Assembly (NCBI GenBank): GCA_010093485.1
Contig: MU001507.1
Location: forward strand, 818,844 to 882,843
DNA: 64,000 nt
Source of the DNA: Karstenula rhodostoma CBS 690.94
Taxonomy: Eukaryota; Ascomycota; Dothideomycetes; Pleosporales; Didymosphaeriaceae
Direction of reading: 5' to 3'
Under the pieces are notes generated by a model. The model ran no database searches. It was not told the origin of the DNA and worked only from the letters and a program-made list of their open reading frames with translations. A program made the translations under genes and the position numbers. Below are positions 1 through 11,206 of this stretch, in pieces. Position 1 is the stretch's first letter. Each line of letters begins with the position of its first letter.

Positions 1-152
1 AAAGTCAGTGCCCACCGGGCTCAATGTTCGGTCGTAAGTACGGAAAACTCTTACAAATACAAGTGCTCTAACATAGCTTTATGAGAGTGAAAATCATTCC
101 AAGTGCCACCGCCCTCGAGTCGCCGACTGATATTGTGAAACAAAATCCAAGA

Positions 153-1113
153 TTACTGAAATCGAATCACATAAGGACAGGCCTTCTCGTTCCAGTTCTT
201 GAAGTTGTCCTTTCTAATGTTTGTTTCAGTCTTCAACGCGTTGAACATGTTATAACCGCTGTCCATCATGAGACCGACATGGTGGATGCCGCCCGGGTTG
301 TTCTTGCAGTCACATTTTCCACCGAAGAAGACTACAATCCATTGCCAGCAAACAAAGAAATACTCGTAGTAAAATAATGGAGGACGTACCAGCATCCCCA
401 GCCAGGCGCTCAGAGAATGGGACTTTCCTGCGAGTAATGAGTATGCGTCCATTCGTATACAGTTAGTCCAGACTCACTTGTACTTGAGCTTTTTCTCGCT
501 TGCGCAATACATGGAGCGCGTAACTCGCAGACCTTCCTTGAAGAGGTCGCGACCAGTGACCTGGCAAACGGCCCAAGAGACGAGCCCCGAGCAGTCGAAT
601 CCACCGCCAGTCTTACCCTTGCAACTACCGCCGGCCCAGTGATCTTTAGATGTCAGCCATATCCGACACAAAGTTGTGAGCGAACTTACAAGGAACACCC
701 TTCAGCTCCTGCGCTTTCTTCAGGATTTCTTGGCCCAAATTGAGCGTCGGCGGCTTTGGCGTCGTAGGAGGCTTCGGTGTAGTTACAGGCTTAGGAACAC
801 AACACTTGAAGGAGTCGGGTCCGGGGCACAGACCGGCGATCGGCGTCTTTCCGTTGCCACATTTGTCCACAAAGCGGCAGTCGCCCTTCTGGGCAGCCTT
901 CTGACAGGAAGGTTTGGTGCAGCATTTAATGTCGTCAGGAAGACCTGGGCAAGCGTTGCTGATGTACGAGCCGCCACCACCAGAGCATGACTTCGTGGAT
1001 ATGCAAACGCCTTGGACGCCGTTCTTGCCTGTGCAAGGTCCGTTCTTATGAGAGGCGGCGGTGACCGATGACACGGCGGCCAGAAGAAGGGAGGCGAGAA
1101 TAGAAGCGCGCAT
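153..1113 (-). CDS. Secreted NlpC/P60 cysteine peptidase with Cys-rich N-terminal region
   Basis: Predicted secreted cell-wall hydrolase of the NlpC/P60 family, whose bacterial members cut peptide stems of peptidoglycan. Four exons fit: 1113-690, 643-478, 427-390 and 331-153, with introns of 46, 50 and 58 bp (GTAAGT, GTGAGT, GTACGT donors), giving 268 residues. Residues 1-19 are a signal peptide. Residues about 25-108 hold two Cys-rich segments, each ending in a CC pair; a Thr-Pro-Lys linker follows. The catalytic domain runs from about 125: the nucleophile is Cys159 in FDCSG, with a GDAVFF strand and His227 in HHVGL, the usual Cys-His order. The domain becomes continuous only after splicing, which supports the model. 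NlpC/P60 enzymes are mainly bacterial, so bacterial origin followed by intron gain is a reasonable inference. Targets could be bacterial competitors; this is not shown by the sequence. Confidence 0.88.
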
Positions 1114-2422
1114 GATAGTAATTGATGGGTGTCAATTTATATTGACCTTGGAACGAGTGATTGTAGTGCTGAAGTTTATCGGCGTGCTATCTTGCCCATC
1201 GGGGTGCTATCGGTCTTTATACATGCCAGATATCACTGCGAGTTTGTGAGCTCAGTATTAAACTTGTGATCACCTCACAGCTACGCCCGCTACAAGATCG
1301 CGCACCGTGATTTTTGTGGTCGAATGCGAAGGGGACAAACCAACAACAAAAGGCAGGTTGTAGTTCCGCGCTCGAAGTAAGTCGTACTTCGCATTGATTT
1401 CTGCATTCGCGTAGATATGGAATCTATTATGGAGAATGTCGAGAGGCTCGTTATTCTCATTACCGGACACGACTTCGGCTGTGATGTAGATACGGTCGAT
1501 GGCGATCAGCCCTACTCCGGGCGAATGAGGATACACCGGACCGCAACAGTGGCCGAGTGTCGTCCGTACCTGCGTTTGAGCCGCCGGAACCCCAGACAAT
1601 GTGGCGCAAATTTAGGGAGAAAGTCCGTGATCGCTATTGTCAGCCCCCAAAACTACCACGTGGGGTCCTCGTATTTCGGTGGGCTCGCATGGAAACCAAA
1701 AATTGACTGCTGATGAACACGAAATCCCGAGATCAAGAGCTGGGACTCTGATGTAGCGTATCAAACATTCCAGATGTTCGGAAACACGGAGTCAAGACAG
1801 AATTCTGTCGAATCTTACAATTTCGATATCGATCCATGTCGCTGAGACGTTATTGCAGAATCCTGATTGTGTAGACCAGATGCCAAAGACATCCCAGGGA
1901 AAAGTTAATGAAATCTCGTGCGCTACTATTGAACGATGGACAAACCTTACGTAAGACGACTCAAGGGTGTGAAAAGGAACGCAAGAGGGCACAGGGGATA
2001 AAAAGCGTTGGACTATTAGTACGATGAGCGGTTTCGTAACGTTCCATGAAGCCAGGTTGAGTCCGAAGGGAGAAAAAGCACAGGGCTCAGTCGCATGAGC
2101 CAGCCGGTAGCGGCACATGCAATCTCGCGCTAACTGGACGGTAATTTGGGTCCGAAGTGGTTTTTGAAGCTGTAGATGTGCGATCACTGCCAACTTTATG
2201 AAGCATGTGTAATTTTTATCGACTTGGAACAGATTCGGAAGGTTGACAGAAAGTGGTGGGCAGGAAAAGATGGGTTCCTCTAGGTTATCGTTCCGAAGCT
2301 TATCTTCACGTGAGCGCGTGAAAGTCGTTTCCGTTTCGGGGGAAGCCCTCTGCTAGCGCGCCACGCTTCCTTCAACCACCCCGACGCTGTTCACACGAAC
2401 AGCCTCTCTGTCAATTGCGGCA
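1114..2422. other. Intergenic, 1.3 kb
   Basis: Divergent spacer between the NlpC/P60 gene and the SRS2-like gene, so it should hold both promoters. A minus-strand stretch at 1270-1599 stays open and looks mildly protein-like but has no ATG and no flanking exons I could join. Nothing else is supported. Confidence 0.5.
2307..2320 (+). promoter_or_regulatory. CACGTGAGCGCGTG element upstream of SRS2
   Basis: An E-box (CACGTG) joined to GAGCGCGTG, about 105 bp before the SRS2 start codon. The same 14 bases, plus one more on the left, occur at 44039-44053 in the UTP4/CSC1 promoter, and a one-purine variant lies at 58441. The binding factor is unknown; bHLH proteins of the Cbf1 type recognise CACGTG. 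Confidence 0.4.
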
Positions 2423-5400
2423 ATGGAGGCGCTGCTGGATGGCCTCAATGACGCACAACGGAGCGCTGTTACCAGTCCTGCGTCCGTCCTGCAGGTCCTG
2501 GCGCCGCCCGGCTCTGGGAAGACGAAAACGCTCACGGCACGCGTCGCGTATATGGTCAATCACGAGCGACTTCAGCCCTGGAACATCATCGTCTGCACCT
2601 TCACCATCAAGGCCGCACATGAGATGAAAGAGAGGATATGCGGCTTCGTCGGCGAGGGAATTGAGAAGAAGTTGATTCTGGGTACTTTCCATTCAGTCGC
2701 CCGCCGCTTCCTCGTTCGCTACGGCCAAGAGATTGGTATTCCAAAGAACTTCGGAATTGCCGATACTACCGATAGCAAGTCGATCATCAAGCGGATCATC
2801 GACACTCGGCAATATCTTGTACCGCCCGATCAGGCTCGCAGTCGGATTTCTGGATTGAAGGCCCGTAATATATCTGCAGAGCAGTTTGCTGCCACCCAAA
2901 AGAAGGCAGACGAGCATGAATTTGCAAATGTCTACTTCGAGTACGAAGAGCAACTAAAATCCCAGAATCTTCTCGACTACGATGACCTGCTCGTACGATG
3001 CGTGGAGCTTCTTCGAAAACACCCGCAGTGCGTCTCCAGCATACAGGCCGTGCTTATCGACGAATACCAAGACACGAACAATGTGCAATATGAACTGATG
3101 AAGCTTCTGGCCCAGGAAAGGGGCCGCATTACGATTGTCGGCGACCCGGATCAGAGCATATACAGCTTCCGGGCAGCTGAGATTAAGAACCTCTTCAAGA
3201 TGCGAAAGGATTATCCTGACTCTTCCGTCATCAATCTTGAGATGAACTACCGGTCTTCTGGTTGTATTTTGACCACGGCAATGGCTGTCATCGAGCAAGA
3301 CGAATCTCGTCCCGATAAGCCACTAATTGCAACCCACTGCGTGGGTGAGCAACCTACTCTTCGTCATCTCGCCACTGCGCAAGTCGAAGCGTGGTGGATT
3401 GTTGACGAGATCCAACGGACAACAACACTTGCTGCTGGGCTGTTAGACCACAACGATTACGCGATACTCATTCGCTCAGCCGCGCTATCTCTATCAATTG
3501 AAAGAGCACTCGCAAAAGCAGGAATACCTTATCGCATGGTTGGTGGCTTGCGATTCTTTGACCGGGCGGAGATCAAACTGGTGCTAGACTACCTACGCAT
3601 TATCAATCAGCCGGAGAGTAACGATGTGTTGATGCGCATCATCAATCGACCGTCACGAAAGATTGGTGAGAGTACCGTCAAAGCCCTCGTTAAGGAAGCA
3701 GAAGAGGAGAAGATATCTTTCTGGAAACTCATATTAGCCATTGCTCAGGGCAGAAAGAAGGCTCGATCAAAAATTGCCAAACCTGCGCAGCTTGGCATCG
3801 AGACATTCGTCAATCTGGTACTAACTTCTCAGAAGAAACTCCAACAAGAAGATTCGTGCGATCTCCTAGGCCTGATTGACCATGTTAGCACCAAGATCAA
3901 TCTCGAAGCCTACCTGAAGAGCACGTACAAGGATGACTGGAAAGAGCGGTGGGCAAATTATGAGGAGCTCGTATCTCAAGCCACACAGATGGCTACGAGC
4001 GTCGCAAATGGTGAAGAAGTCGCCGACGATGCGTTACCTATCGTCGAGGGTATTGAGCAACGTCAAGATACAGCTGCTGATATCTTGTCGAAGTTCCTTG
4101 CGAACGTTACCCTATCGTCTGCAGTGGAACAGCCTAATGGGGAGGAAGTAAGCCAAGTCACCATCTCCACCATCCACGCCGCCAAAGGACTCGAATGGCC
4201 GGTCGTCTTCATCCCAGCAGTCTACATGGGGTCAATCCCTCATTCTCGAGCGGAAGACCACGATGAGGAGAGACGTCTGCTCTATGTTGGCATGACCAGA
4301 GCCAAAGGCCTCTTGTACCTGAGCTGCCCTGTGAAGCTTGCTTCCTCGGATGACACTGTCTTGTCAAAATTTGTCGACGACGCCAGCATACAGAAGCTCT
4401 TCAGTCGAAGTGGCCCAAGCATGGGGTCCACCGCTATAAGAGACCTCGCACAGATACTCGGACGAGCTTGCCCACTTGCTACGGAGGTTCAAATCGCGCG
4501 AAGCCTAGTAGAGCGTATCGAAGACGACAAATTTCCATATACACGAGATGAAATAGATGGTACAGAGTCCTGGTCCAACTTCCAAAACGGATGGAATACC
4601 ACAAAGGAGCCATGGGCCAAGCGAACAAAGGTCGACCACTCGACACGCGAATATGGAGGCGTCATGTACGATGTCGTCGAGGAGCGACACCCTGAAGGAG
4701 AGTACACTATGAGCATGACCAACGCTAGTAGAAACGCGGGCTTCACCAGTGCGAGGGATGTACGAGCCCTGCAGCAAGAGGCTGAAAATGCACGAATGCT
4801 TGCAAGTGCCAACGCGGCTGGAAAACACACCTACAGCGAAGTCAATGTGCTTGGCACGTCAACGAGGCCGGTGTACAAAGAGGTCAACAGGCTCGGTACG
4901 AGTTCAGCCCCCCCGAAGAAAAGCAAGCCGCGCGTCGCAGGACAGGGCTCTATCACCGGATTTTTCAAGCGCTCCGCGAGTTCCATGTCTGAAGAACAAG
5001 ACCCAATACCCATCCCAAAACCTCAGCCCACCCCTCGCAACACACCCGCCACATTCACCCGCCCACTCGCAGACGTATCGAACAGACAACCCCACTCCCA
5101 CCCTTCCCGCTCCTATCGCCCTTACCAACCACCCTCTTTCCCCACCCACACCCTTCACACCGCCCCCATGTCCACCAAGCCCAGAAAAGCCGCCGCTGAA
5201 GAGCGCTTGAAACATGTGCTCCTCTCGTCATCGCCTACAAAACCGGACAACGAGCCCATCTTGATATCCTCGGAGGATAAGGACCGACCGAGCGAGCCCG
5301 CGACATCTGGGTTCCGGCCCGCGGCGACATTGCACACCACGTCGATGGGCGCGCTACAGCAGGGTGGGAGTGGGCCCGGTGGGGTGCAGAGGCGGACGCT

Positions 5401-5470
5401 GGGCGCGAGGAGGAGCATGCAGGGGTGGAGCGTGAAGCATAGTGCGCCGCCGCGGCCTAAGGGGTCGTGA
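2423..5470 (+). CDS. SRS2: Srs2-type UvrD family 3'-5' DNA helicase with PIP box and SIM-like tail
   Basis: Superfamily 1A helicase expected to unwind DNA and strip Rad51 filaments in the nucleus, limiting recombination at forks. It is one exon of 1015 residues. Visible motifs: Q motif around Q12, Walker A PPGSGKT at 28-34, motif Ia CTFTIKAA, GTFHS, Walker B with D213-E214 in IDEYQD, motif III GDPDQSIYSFR, motif IV MNYRSS, motif V TIHAAKGLEWP and motif VI LLYVGMTRAK. Residues after about 700 look disordered. That tail has a textbook PCNA-interaction box QGSITGFF (841-848, bases 4943-4966) and ILISSED (946-952), which has the hydrophobic-then-acidic form of a SUMO-interaction motif. Yeast Srs2 also reads SUMO-PCNA through its tail, which supports Srs2 over other UvrD relatives. 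The start is the first ATG and lies just before the Q motif. Confidence 0.9.
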   Translation: MEALLDGLNDAQRSAVTSPASVLQVLAPPGSGKTKTLTARVAYMVNHERLQPWNIIVCTFTIKAAHEMKERICGFVGEGIEKKLILGTFHSVARRFLVRYGQEIGIPKNFGIADTTDSKSIIKRIIDTRQYLVPPDQARSRISGLKARNISAEQFAATQKKADEHEFANVYFEYEEQLKSQNLLDYDDLLVRCVELLRKHPQCVSSIQAVLIDEYQDTNNVQYELMKLLAQERGRITIVGDPDQSIYSFRAAEIKNLFKMRKDYPDSSVINLEMNYRSSGCILTTAMAVIEQDESRPDKPLIATHCVGEQPTLRHLATAQVEAWWIVDEIQRTTTLAAGLLDHNDYAILIRSAALSLSIERALAKAGIPYRMVGGLRFFDRAEIKLVLDYLRIINQPESNDVLMRIINRPSRKIGESTVKALVKEAEEEKISFWKLILAIAQGRKKARSKIAKPAQLGIETFVNLVLTSQKKLQQEDSCDLLGLIDHVSTKINLEAYLKSTYKDDWKERWANYEELVSQATQMATSVANGEEVADDALPIVEGIEQRQDTAADILSKFLANVTLSSAVEQPNGEEVSQVTISTIHAAKGLEWPVVFIPAVYMGSIPHSRAEDHDEERRLLYVGMTRAKGLLYLSCPVKLASSDDTVLSKFVDDASIQKLFSRSGPSMGSTAIRDLAQILGRACPLATEVQIARSLVERIEDDKFPYTRDEIDGTESWSNFQNGWNTTKEPWAKRTKVDHSTREYGGVMYDVVEERHPEGEYTMSMTNASRNAGFTSARDVRALQQEAENARMLASANAAGKHTYSEVNVLGTSTRPVYKEVNRLGTSSAPPKKSKPRVAGQGSITGFFKRSASSMSEEQDPIPIPKPQPTPRNTPATFTRPLADVSNRQPHSHPSRSYRPYQPPSFPTHTLHTAPMSTKPRKAAAEERLKHVLLSSSPTKPDNEPILISSEDKDRPSEPATSGFRPAATLHTTSMGALQQGGSGPGGVQRRTLGARRSMQGWSVKHSAPPRPKGS

Positions 5471-6330
5471 GGGGAGAGCACCGTCGAGTGCGTGGCTCCC
5501 AGCGACGCGTAGGTGGATCTCGGTGTAGGAAGAGCAACGCTTGCGGTGGCTACAACATTGACACTGCGGATATCACACTCTGCGTCATCGACATCGTGAA
5601 TGGCACGATCTACGGCGTCTATGAAGGTTATTGGACAGTTAGGGGTTAGGCGGATATTGAACATTGCATAGCATAGTAACTGTATTTTGAGCGGCTGGCG
5701 GATGGACAAGGCATTGGTAGCTGGCATTTGACCTCCACACAGTATGTAGACAGCATCCACGATACACAACACATATTGTTCACCGACAGCAGCAATAGTA
5801 ATCATGCACTTATATCCATAACTGATCATGACCACGCGCCGGTGCGTGCCCTGCCACCGAGCTCTCCGCCTCGTCTCTTCCGCGCAGCAATAGTATTACA
5901 AAAGCGCTCCCGGCGTCGACCTCTCACTCGCCGCCAATGTTCTGTTCAATTCCGCAATCCTGCGCATCAAACTCGCGCGCGAGCCCCGCAGCTCCGCCGC
6001 CAGCGCCGCGATGTCCGCATCCATCTCGCTCTCGTGCCCGCCGGCACAATTATCGCTGTCGCTATAACGAAGCGCAGATCCAGAGCCAGATCCAGAGGCA
6101 GTACTAGAATCCCTATTACCAGCCCAAAGCGCCCGCCCAGACGCCGCGCCGCAGCTCGCACTCCTCCTCTTGCCCTTCCCGTCTCCTTGGAGACCTCTCC
6201 GACGCAAACACATCTGCTAAATGCTTATCTCGCACCCAGATCCGTATTCGTGCACCACGCACCCTCTGCCTGCCGCACAGTCGCACGCGCGATCCCCACC
6301 CCTTAGCCGCAGACGCCCCGCAGCGGGCCC
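5471..6330. other. Intergenic, 0.86 kb
   Basis: Convergent 3' regions of the SRS2-like and AP180-like genes. It contains only the weak minus-strand reading frame listed separately at 5896-6213. Confidence 0.5.
5896..6213 (-). CDS. Possible small hypothetical protein
   Basis: An ATG-initiated frame of 105 codons. The N-terminal half is Arg/Ser/Gly-rich low complexity. The C-terminal third (MDADIAALAAEL to RRIAELNRTLAASE) has heptad-like hydrophobic spacing suggesting a short coiled coil. No family is recognised. It sits between two convergent genes in GC-rich sequence where long frames arise easily, so it may be chance. Confidence 0.2.
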   Translation of the reverse strand: MCLRRRGLQGDGKGKRRSASCGAASGRALWAGNRDSSTASGSGSGSALRYSDSDNCAGGHESEMDADIAALAAELRGSRASLMRRIAELNRTLAASERSTPGALL

Positions 6331-8596
6331 CTAGCCCATATAGTTCGGCTGCTGTTGTTGCTGCTGCTGGCCGGGTCGGGGGAACACGCTCGTTGTGGGA
6401 ACGGCGTCGAGGTTCATGCCGCCGAGAGTACCGGCGCCGGTATTCTGCCAACCCTGGCCTGTGGCCTGGTTTACGAAGGCAGACTGGCGGAAGGGGCTGG
6501 TAAATTTGTCAGTATCGATTGGGAGAAAGGGGATACAGTGCGGCACGTACTTTGTGCTCCCCGTCGCGTGGACTGTCAGTCCGCCTTGCGGGGACGGGGT
6601 GCCTTGCACGGGTGAGATGCCGCGGGCGAAGGGGTTCGTTCCCGTGGGTGTCGGCTGGAGTGGTTGTTGCTGCTGTGGCAGGGGCGCGAACGGCGAGGTT
6701 TGCTGTGGTGGTTGGATTGAGGGGATGGAGAAGGGGGAGGCGACGGCGCCTTCGTAGGTGGGTGATAATGAGGATTGGAAGCCGCCAGTGGTGTGTTTGG
6801 CGAAGGGGTTCGTGGGAGAACGACCGAGTGGTGATGAAGCGCCGGTGGGATTGCCGAGGAGCTTTGGTTCCGCTTGTGCAGCTGGGAGCATGGAGGCGCG
6901 GAAGGGGTTTGTGGAGGTTGGCTGGGCTTGTAAAGGTTCGGCCATGGTGGGTTGCTGTGAGAAATTCGGCATGCCGTTCTGGGGATTGGGTGGGAGGTTA
7001 TTTTGTGGGCTGAACGGCTGGGGGGTGTAGCCGCCGAACCCAGCGCCGGTAAACTGTGTTTGGAGCTGAGGTTGTTGCGGTTGCTGGAAATTCATCTGCT
7101 GCATTCCTTGCTGCATCTGAGCAAATGGATTTGTTGATTGGCCATCTGGCTGACCGAAAGGTTGCTGCTGCTGTTGAAAGCCGGCAGTTTGTTGTGGTAT
7201 TTGCACGTTGGGCTGTTGGTAACTTGTCGGCTGAGGATACTGTTGCGCCTGCGGCTGGGCCATGGTTTGCTGGTTGTCGTTTATTGAGTCGAAGAAATCA
7301 ATCAGCGGCAGGCTGACATCTGGTGGCTTTGATGGTGCTGAAGCCTGAGTCGGGGATGCGGTCGATGTAGCGGCAGGTCTCGAGTCAGAAAGCAGCTTAC
7401 TCGTTCCATTCGGGGTCTTCCCGCCAGTCTTCTTCGCTTCGCGCTCCGCCAGATATTGTCTGCGGTTGACTTCAAAATCTTTATCATTCAGGTATTCTTC
7501 CAATGCCTGGGTCAGGCTCGTTGGAGCGTGCTTAATTTTTGGTATCTCCAGCCTTGTCGAATGCTCATGCAACCGAGCAACGCTCAGGTACTGCACGACC
7601 AGATCGGTTTGTTTTACGAAGGTCCGATAGATGTCCAGAGCGCGTTTCGCGTCCGGCTTTGATAGTTCAAAGTAGTGTTCTACGATATCAGGACATGTCG
7701 CATAGGGCACTGGAAAGCGTCTTACCCAGAACATTAATGGTTCCTTCGTTCATGACGTGGAAGAGCACAAGTAAATCCATGGAGAGCAAGCGGAAAGCAG
7801 TCAGCGTTATCTCGTTCTCCGGCTCTTCGAGGAAGGGCTGTTCAACATGTCAGGCCTCGCTTGTGCGCGCATGGCATTGGTGCGTACCTCGCATTTCAGC
7901 AGAAATTTGATCTGGTCTTGCACGCTTTCCGTCTCCCGAAGCAGACCTTTTTCAATGTTCAGCCGCTTAAGCCGGCCTTCTCCGGCGCGTACATAGTCCA
8001 TCTTGGTCGCGCCATACTGCTCGGCGCGACAGAGCAGGTACTCTGCGTAATTGCGTATGTTGCCTCCCTGGGTTTGCACTGTTGGTGGGTCAGCTGTGCC
8101 TGTCTCCCAGATGATTCGCCCAGCACAGCGTTCCAGGAGCTGCTTCCCACAGCGTGCCACCGGCGCGCAGTGCGCACAGCAGGTGACGACCCGTGTCGCC
8201 TGTGTCGCTATTCGTGCACGTACCCTCAGTGAAGTGGTTTATCGCCAGCGTCCGGCGGGGGTTCTTGGACAGAAACTTGAGCGTGACTTCGGGCTCGCCC
8301 TCCCGGATCATCAGATGCACAATGATCAAGCTCTTGTATACGATGGTCCAAGTGGAGTCGCGGAGGCGGTTGGTGAGGGCGCGGAAGATCTCGGCGACGC
8401 CTGCCTCGCCAGCGTGGGTGGCGACGAGGATGTGCTCGACATACTTGGACTTGGGCGCGGCGAGCTGTCAATTCGGCGCATTAGCATCCACTGCAGCAGC
8501 GGGTAGGGGCCGGACGGCGCATGCGGCCAGCACGGGGAGCAGGCACACCTTGATCTTGGTGCCGCCCTTGACGCTCTTCTCGAAGGAGCTCGCCAT
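6331..8596 (-). CDS. AP180: ANTH-domain clathrin adaptor, AP180/CALM (yeast Yap1801/1802) type
   Basis: Endocytic adaptor that binds PIP2 through its ANTH domain and recruits clathrin and EH-domain proteins at the plasma membrane. Six exons fit: 8596-8549, 8464-8224, 8078-7888, 7837-7726, 7679-6551 and 6496-6331, for 628 residues. The ANTH domain starts at the N-terminus (SSFEKSVKGGTKIK, then KSKYVEHILVATH) and continues through the INVLEHYFELSK and ALDIYRTF helices to about residue 290. The rest is Gln/Pro-rich disorder with five NPF motifs, all in a TNPF context, the classical EH-domain ligands (Ede1/Pan1 in yeast). The fifth NPF is created by splicing across the last intron (6497-6550). 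A glutamine run precedes the C-terminal NYMG. It shares a 377-bp divergent promoter with nudC. Family assignment is secure; the exact yeast paralogue is not. Confidence 0.92.
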
Positions 8597-8973
8597 CTGG
8601 AAGGCAGCAGGTGCAGGTATGCGCTCGGGTCGACAACGGGGCCGGACCACTGGCTTGTTTCCAGGGCGTGTGTCGCGGTCGGTCAGGGTTCGGGTGCAGG
8701 TGGGCAGCTCTCTCGCGCTCGCTTCGTGTGGCGGGCTCTACGGCAGCATCGCGGGGCAGTCGGGGCGGTAGTAATGGGCAGTGGGCGTGGGCGCGGGCGA
8801 GTGCGCTGGGTGTGGCGCGCAAGGGGCTCTGATGAGGATGGATGGACTGCTCCGGGCTGCAGCAGAATGAAGGTGCACGGCCGGCCTACGAAAGCTAAGC
8901 TGCCAGTCCTCGATGACGCGGGCGCGGCTCGACCCCACGTCCAGCGAAAACACACACGGCGCCCACTCGCACC
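8597..8973. promoter_or_regulatory. Bidirectional promoter between AP180 and nudC
   Basis: A 377-bp GC-rich spacer between start codons pointing away from each other. No TATA box is clear. Confidence 0.5.
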
Positions 8974-9597
8974 ATGTCGGCACCGGAACCCACCCCCGAC
9001 GAGCAGAAGCGCCTCGATGCAGAGGCCAAGGCGAACGAGGATGCCGAGCAGGCCGCCCTGCCCTACAAGTGGTCCCAGACCATCAAGGACCTCGATGTCA
9101 CCGTCTCCATCGACGCCAAGTACAAGGGCCGCGACCTGGACGTGAAGCTCACCCGCAACCACCTCAAGGTCGCCATCAAGGGCCAGGACCCCATCATCGA
9201 CGTGCGCCGTCCCCTAGACTGTAGCCGTGCACCCTGCTGACCAGCCCAGGGCGACCTCCCCCATCCCATCCTCGTTGACGACTCCACCTGGACCCTCGAG
9301 ACGGTCCCCGGCGGCAAGGAGATCGCCGTGCACTTCGAAAAGGTCAACCAGCTCGAGTGGTGGGCCCACGTCGTGACCACCGCCCCCAAGATCGACACCT
9401 CCAAGATCCAGCCAGAGAACAGCAATCTCGGTGATCTCGACGGCGAGACCCGCGGCATGGTCGAGAAGATGATGTTTGACCAGCGCCAGAAGGAGATGGG
9501 CAAGCCGACCAGCGACGAGCAGAAGAAGCTCGACATCTTGAAGCAGTTCCAGTCGCAGCACCCGGAGATGGACTTTTCGAACGCGAAGATGGGATGA
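8974..9597 (+). CDS. nudC: Nuclear movement protein NudC (CS domain)
   Basis: Co-chaperone-like protein needed for dynein-dependent nuclear migration in hyphae. Two exons (8974-9201 and 9250-9597, intron 48 bp) give 191 residues, close to the Aspergillus protein. The N-terminus is acidic and helical. The CS (p23/Hsp20-like) domain runs from [15 protein letters not shown] (about residue 31) to the WWAHVV strand. The C-terminal helix carries the diagnostic [21 protein letters not shown] segment and ends in FSNAKMG. The intron falls between DPIID and GDLPHPI and contains in-frame stops, so splicing is required. Confidence 0.95.
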
Positions 9598-11206
9598 GCC
9601 CACGTCAAGTTGGTCTATGAATCACGATTAAGCATGAATGGTACATGAACCTAAAGTCAAGGACGCCAGTCAGAACAGGTTATGGCTAGGTGGGTGGTCG
9701 CCCGCTGCGATCCGCTTTCGCGGTGCGTCCCCTGCGTGCAGGTATGCAGGCCAGAACCACAAAAAGTACAAAGATATACCCTTTAAAGTTCACTTTGTGT
9801 CCACTTTCCGCTGCAGATGTTGTCCCTTCATTTTTCTTATTTTTTTCGATACTGAACGGTAGGTTTGTGCTACCTCGTCGCGGCGATTTAACAGGGGAGG
9901 GGGGACCGGTGAAAAGACTGGCACGGCACTGCCAGCAAGACTGATTACAACAAGCCCAACTACGAAGCGTCTCACGCGACCCGCCCTCGGGACAACCACG
10001 TCAGTTGCAACATTTGGTTTTCAAGAGCTACTTCCGCGTTTTCAAGCTCACACGTAAAACTCACCTAACGTTCCCATATTTGACCAAGGGATGCGTTTGA
10101 GAAGCTTCTCGAGTAGTCTCTGGATATCCTCTCTGGCCTTAGGGGGAAGGCACGGCCTCTTGCCAAAACAGCCTGCAGTGCGCCCTTGAGACGTGACACG
10201 CGTCTCTCCATCTTCAAGGCAAAAGCGCCAGAAGATCCAGGCTGTCGACGCCACCCTAGCCTGTTCACAGAGAGCTAGACAACCGCCCGACGCCACCTCA
10301 CTGAAGCTGTTGCTGGTATGCGTGACCGACAGAACAGTGTGTAGAAAGTATATGCTTAACACAAACGACGAAACGACAATCGACAAGACTAAACACCACC
10401 ACCTATCTTCAACGACCCAAAACCTCCAAATGGCATCAACTCTGTTTCAAGGCAACCGGCGCATGACTTGAAGCGTCATCACCAACACGACCCTCAGGCC
10501 TCGAACGCCTGCAACCACCCGCTTCCGGTCACATATTTCACACGCAAACACGCCCTTCTGCAGGCACCCGCACGATCACCCGCACTTCTTTCTTGAAATG
10601 TGGGCCCTTTCGCAAAAAGTTTTCCCAATGCCTCCGGAATCTCCTTCGTCATCTTCCAAAACGGCCCCCAACCCGCATTAATCATCATTGCCTAGTCGTG
10701 GCGACACCCCCTCAGCTGGCATATCCCTCCATCTAAACCCCACCTGTTGTCGCCCGCTGACCGCCTGACCGCACATCGGGCGCTCTGCAAACCTTCTGGC
10801 GGACGTCATGCGCGCATGAAAACCGAGCGGTCAGCATCTGTGGCTGGTGGCCCCGTATTGACGCCATGATTGGCGGGCGGAGTGGCTGGCGCGGTGGGTC
10901 AGCCAATCAGCGCGCGAGCGAGCCCGGCCGAGTGAATGCTGCGCCTCAGGTTTGCTCTGTGGCTGCAACAACTACGCCGCGTCCATCATGACCGAGCGTC
11001 GTGATGAGGGCAATGAGGGGGGAGGTGAGACAAAGAAGACAGATGTATAAAACTGAGTGGGTTGGAGACGTCGTGACTTCTACCTTCGCTTTAGCACACC
11101 TACAAAGTACTACCACCGCATCGCAACTCAAACGAGAAGAACTCTATATTTCCCCACTACGAAGACCACGCCAGCCAATCAACACCCCCCACTGCAGCCA
11201 ATCACA
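9598..11206. other. Intergenic, 1.6 kb
   Basis: Long spacer between nudC and the small charged gene. Reading frames are short (under 115 codons) and none has supporting splice sites or family signals. The last 150 bases are C/A-rich leader leading to the ATG at 11207. Nothing further is seen. Confidence 0.45.

Noticed and set aside
1270..1599. Open minus-strand frame near the NlpC/P60 gene
   Set aside because: It has no ATG in frame and no exon on either side that joins convincingly.
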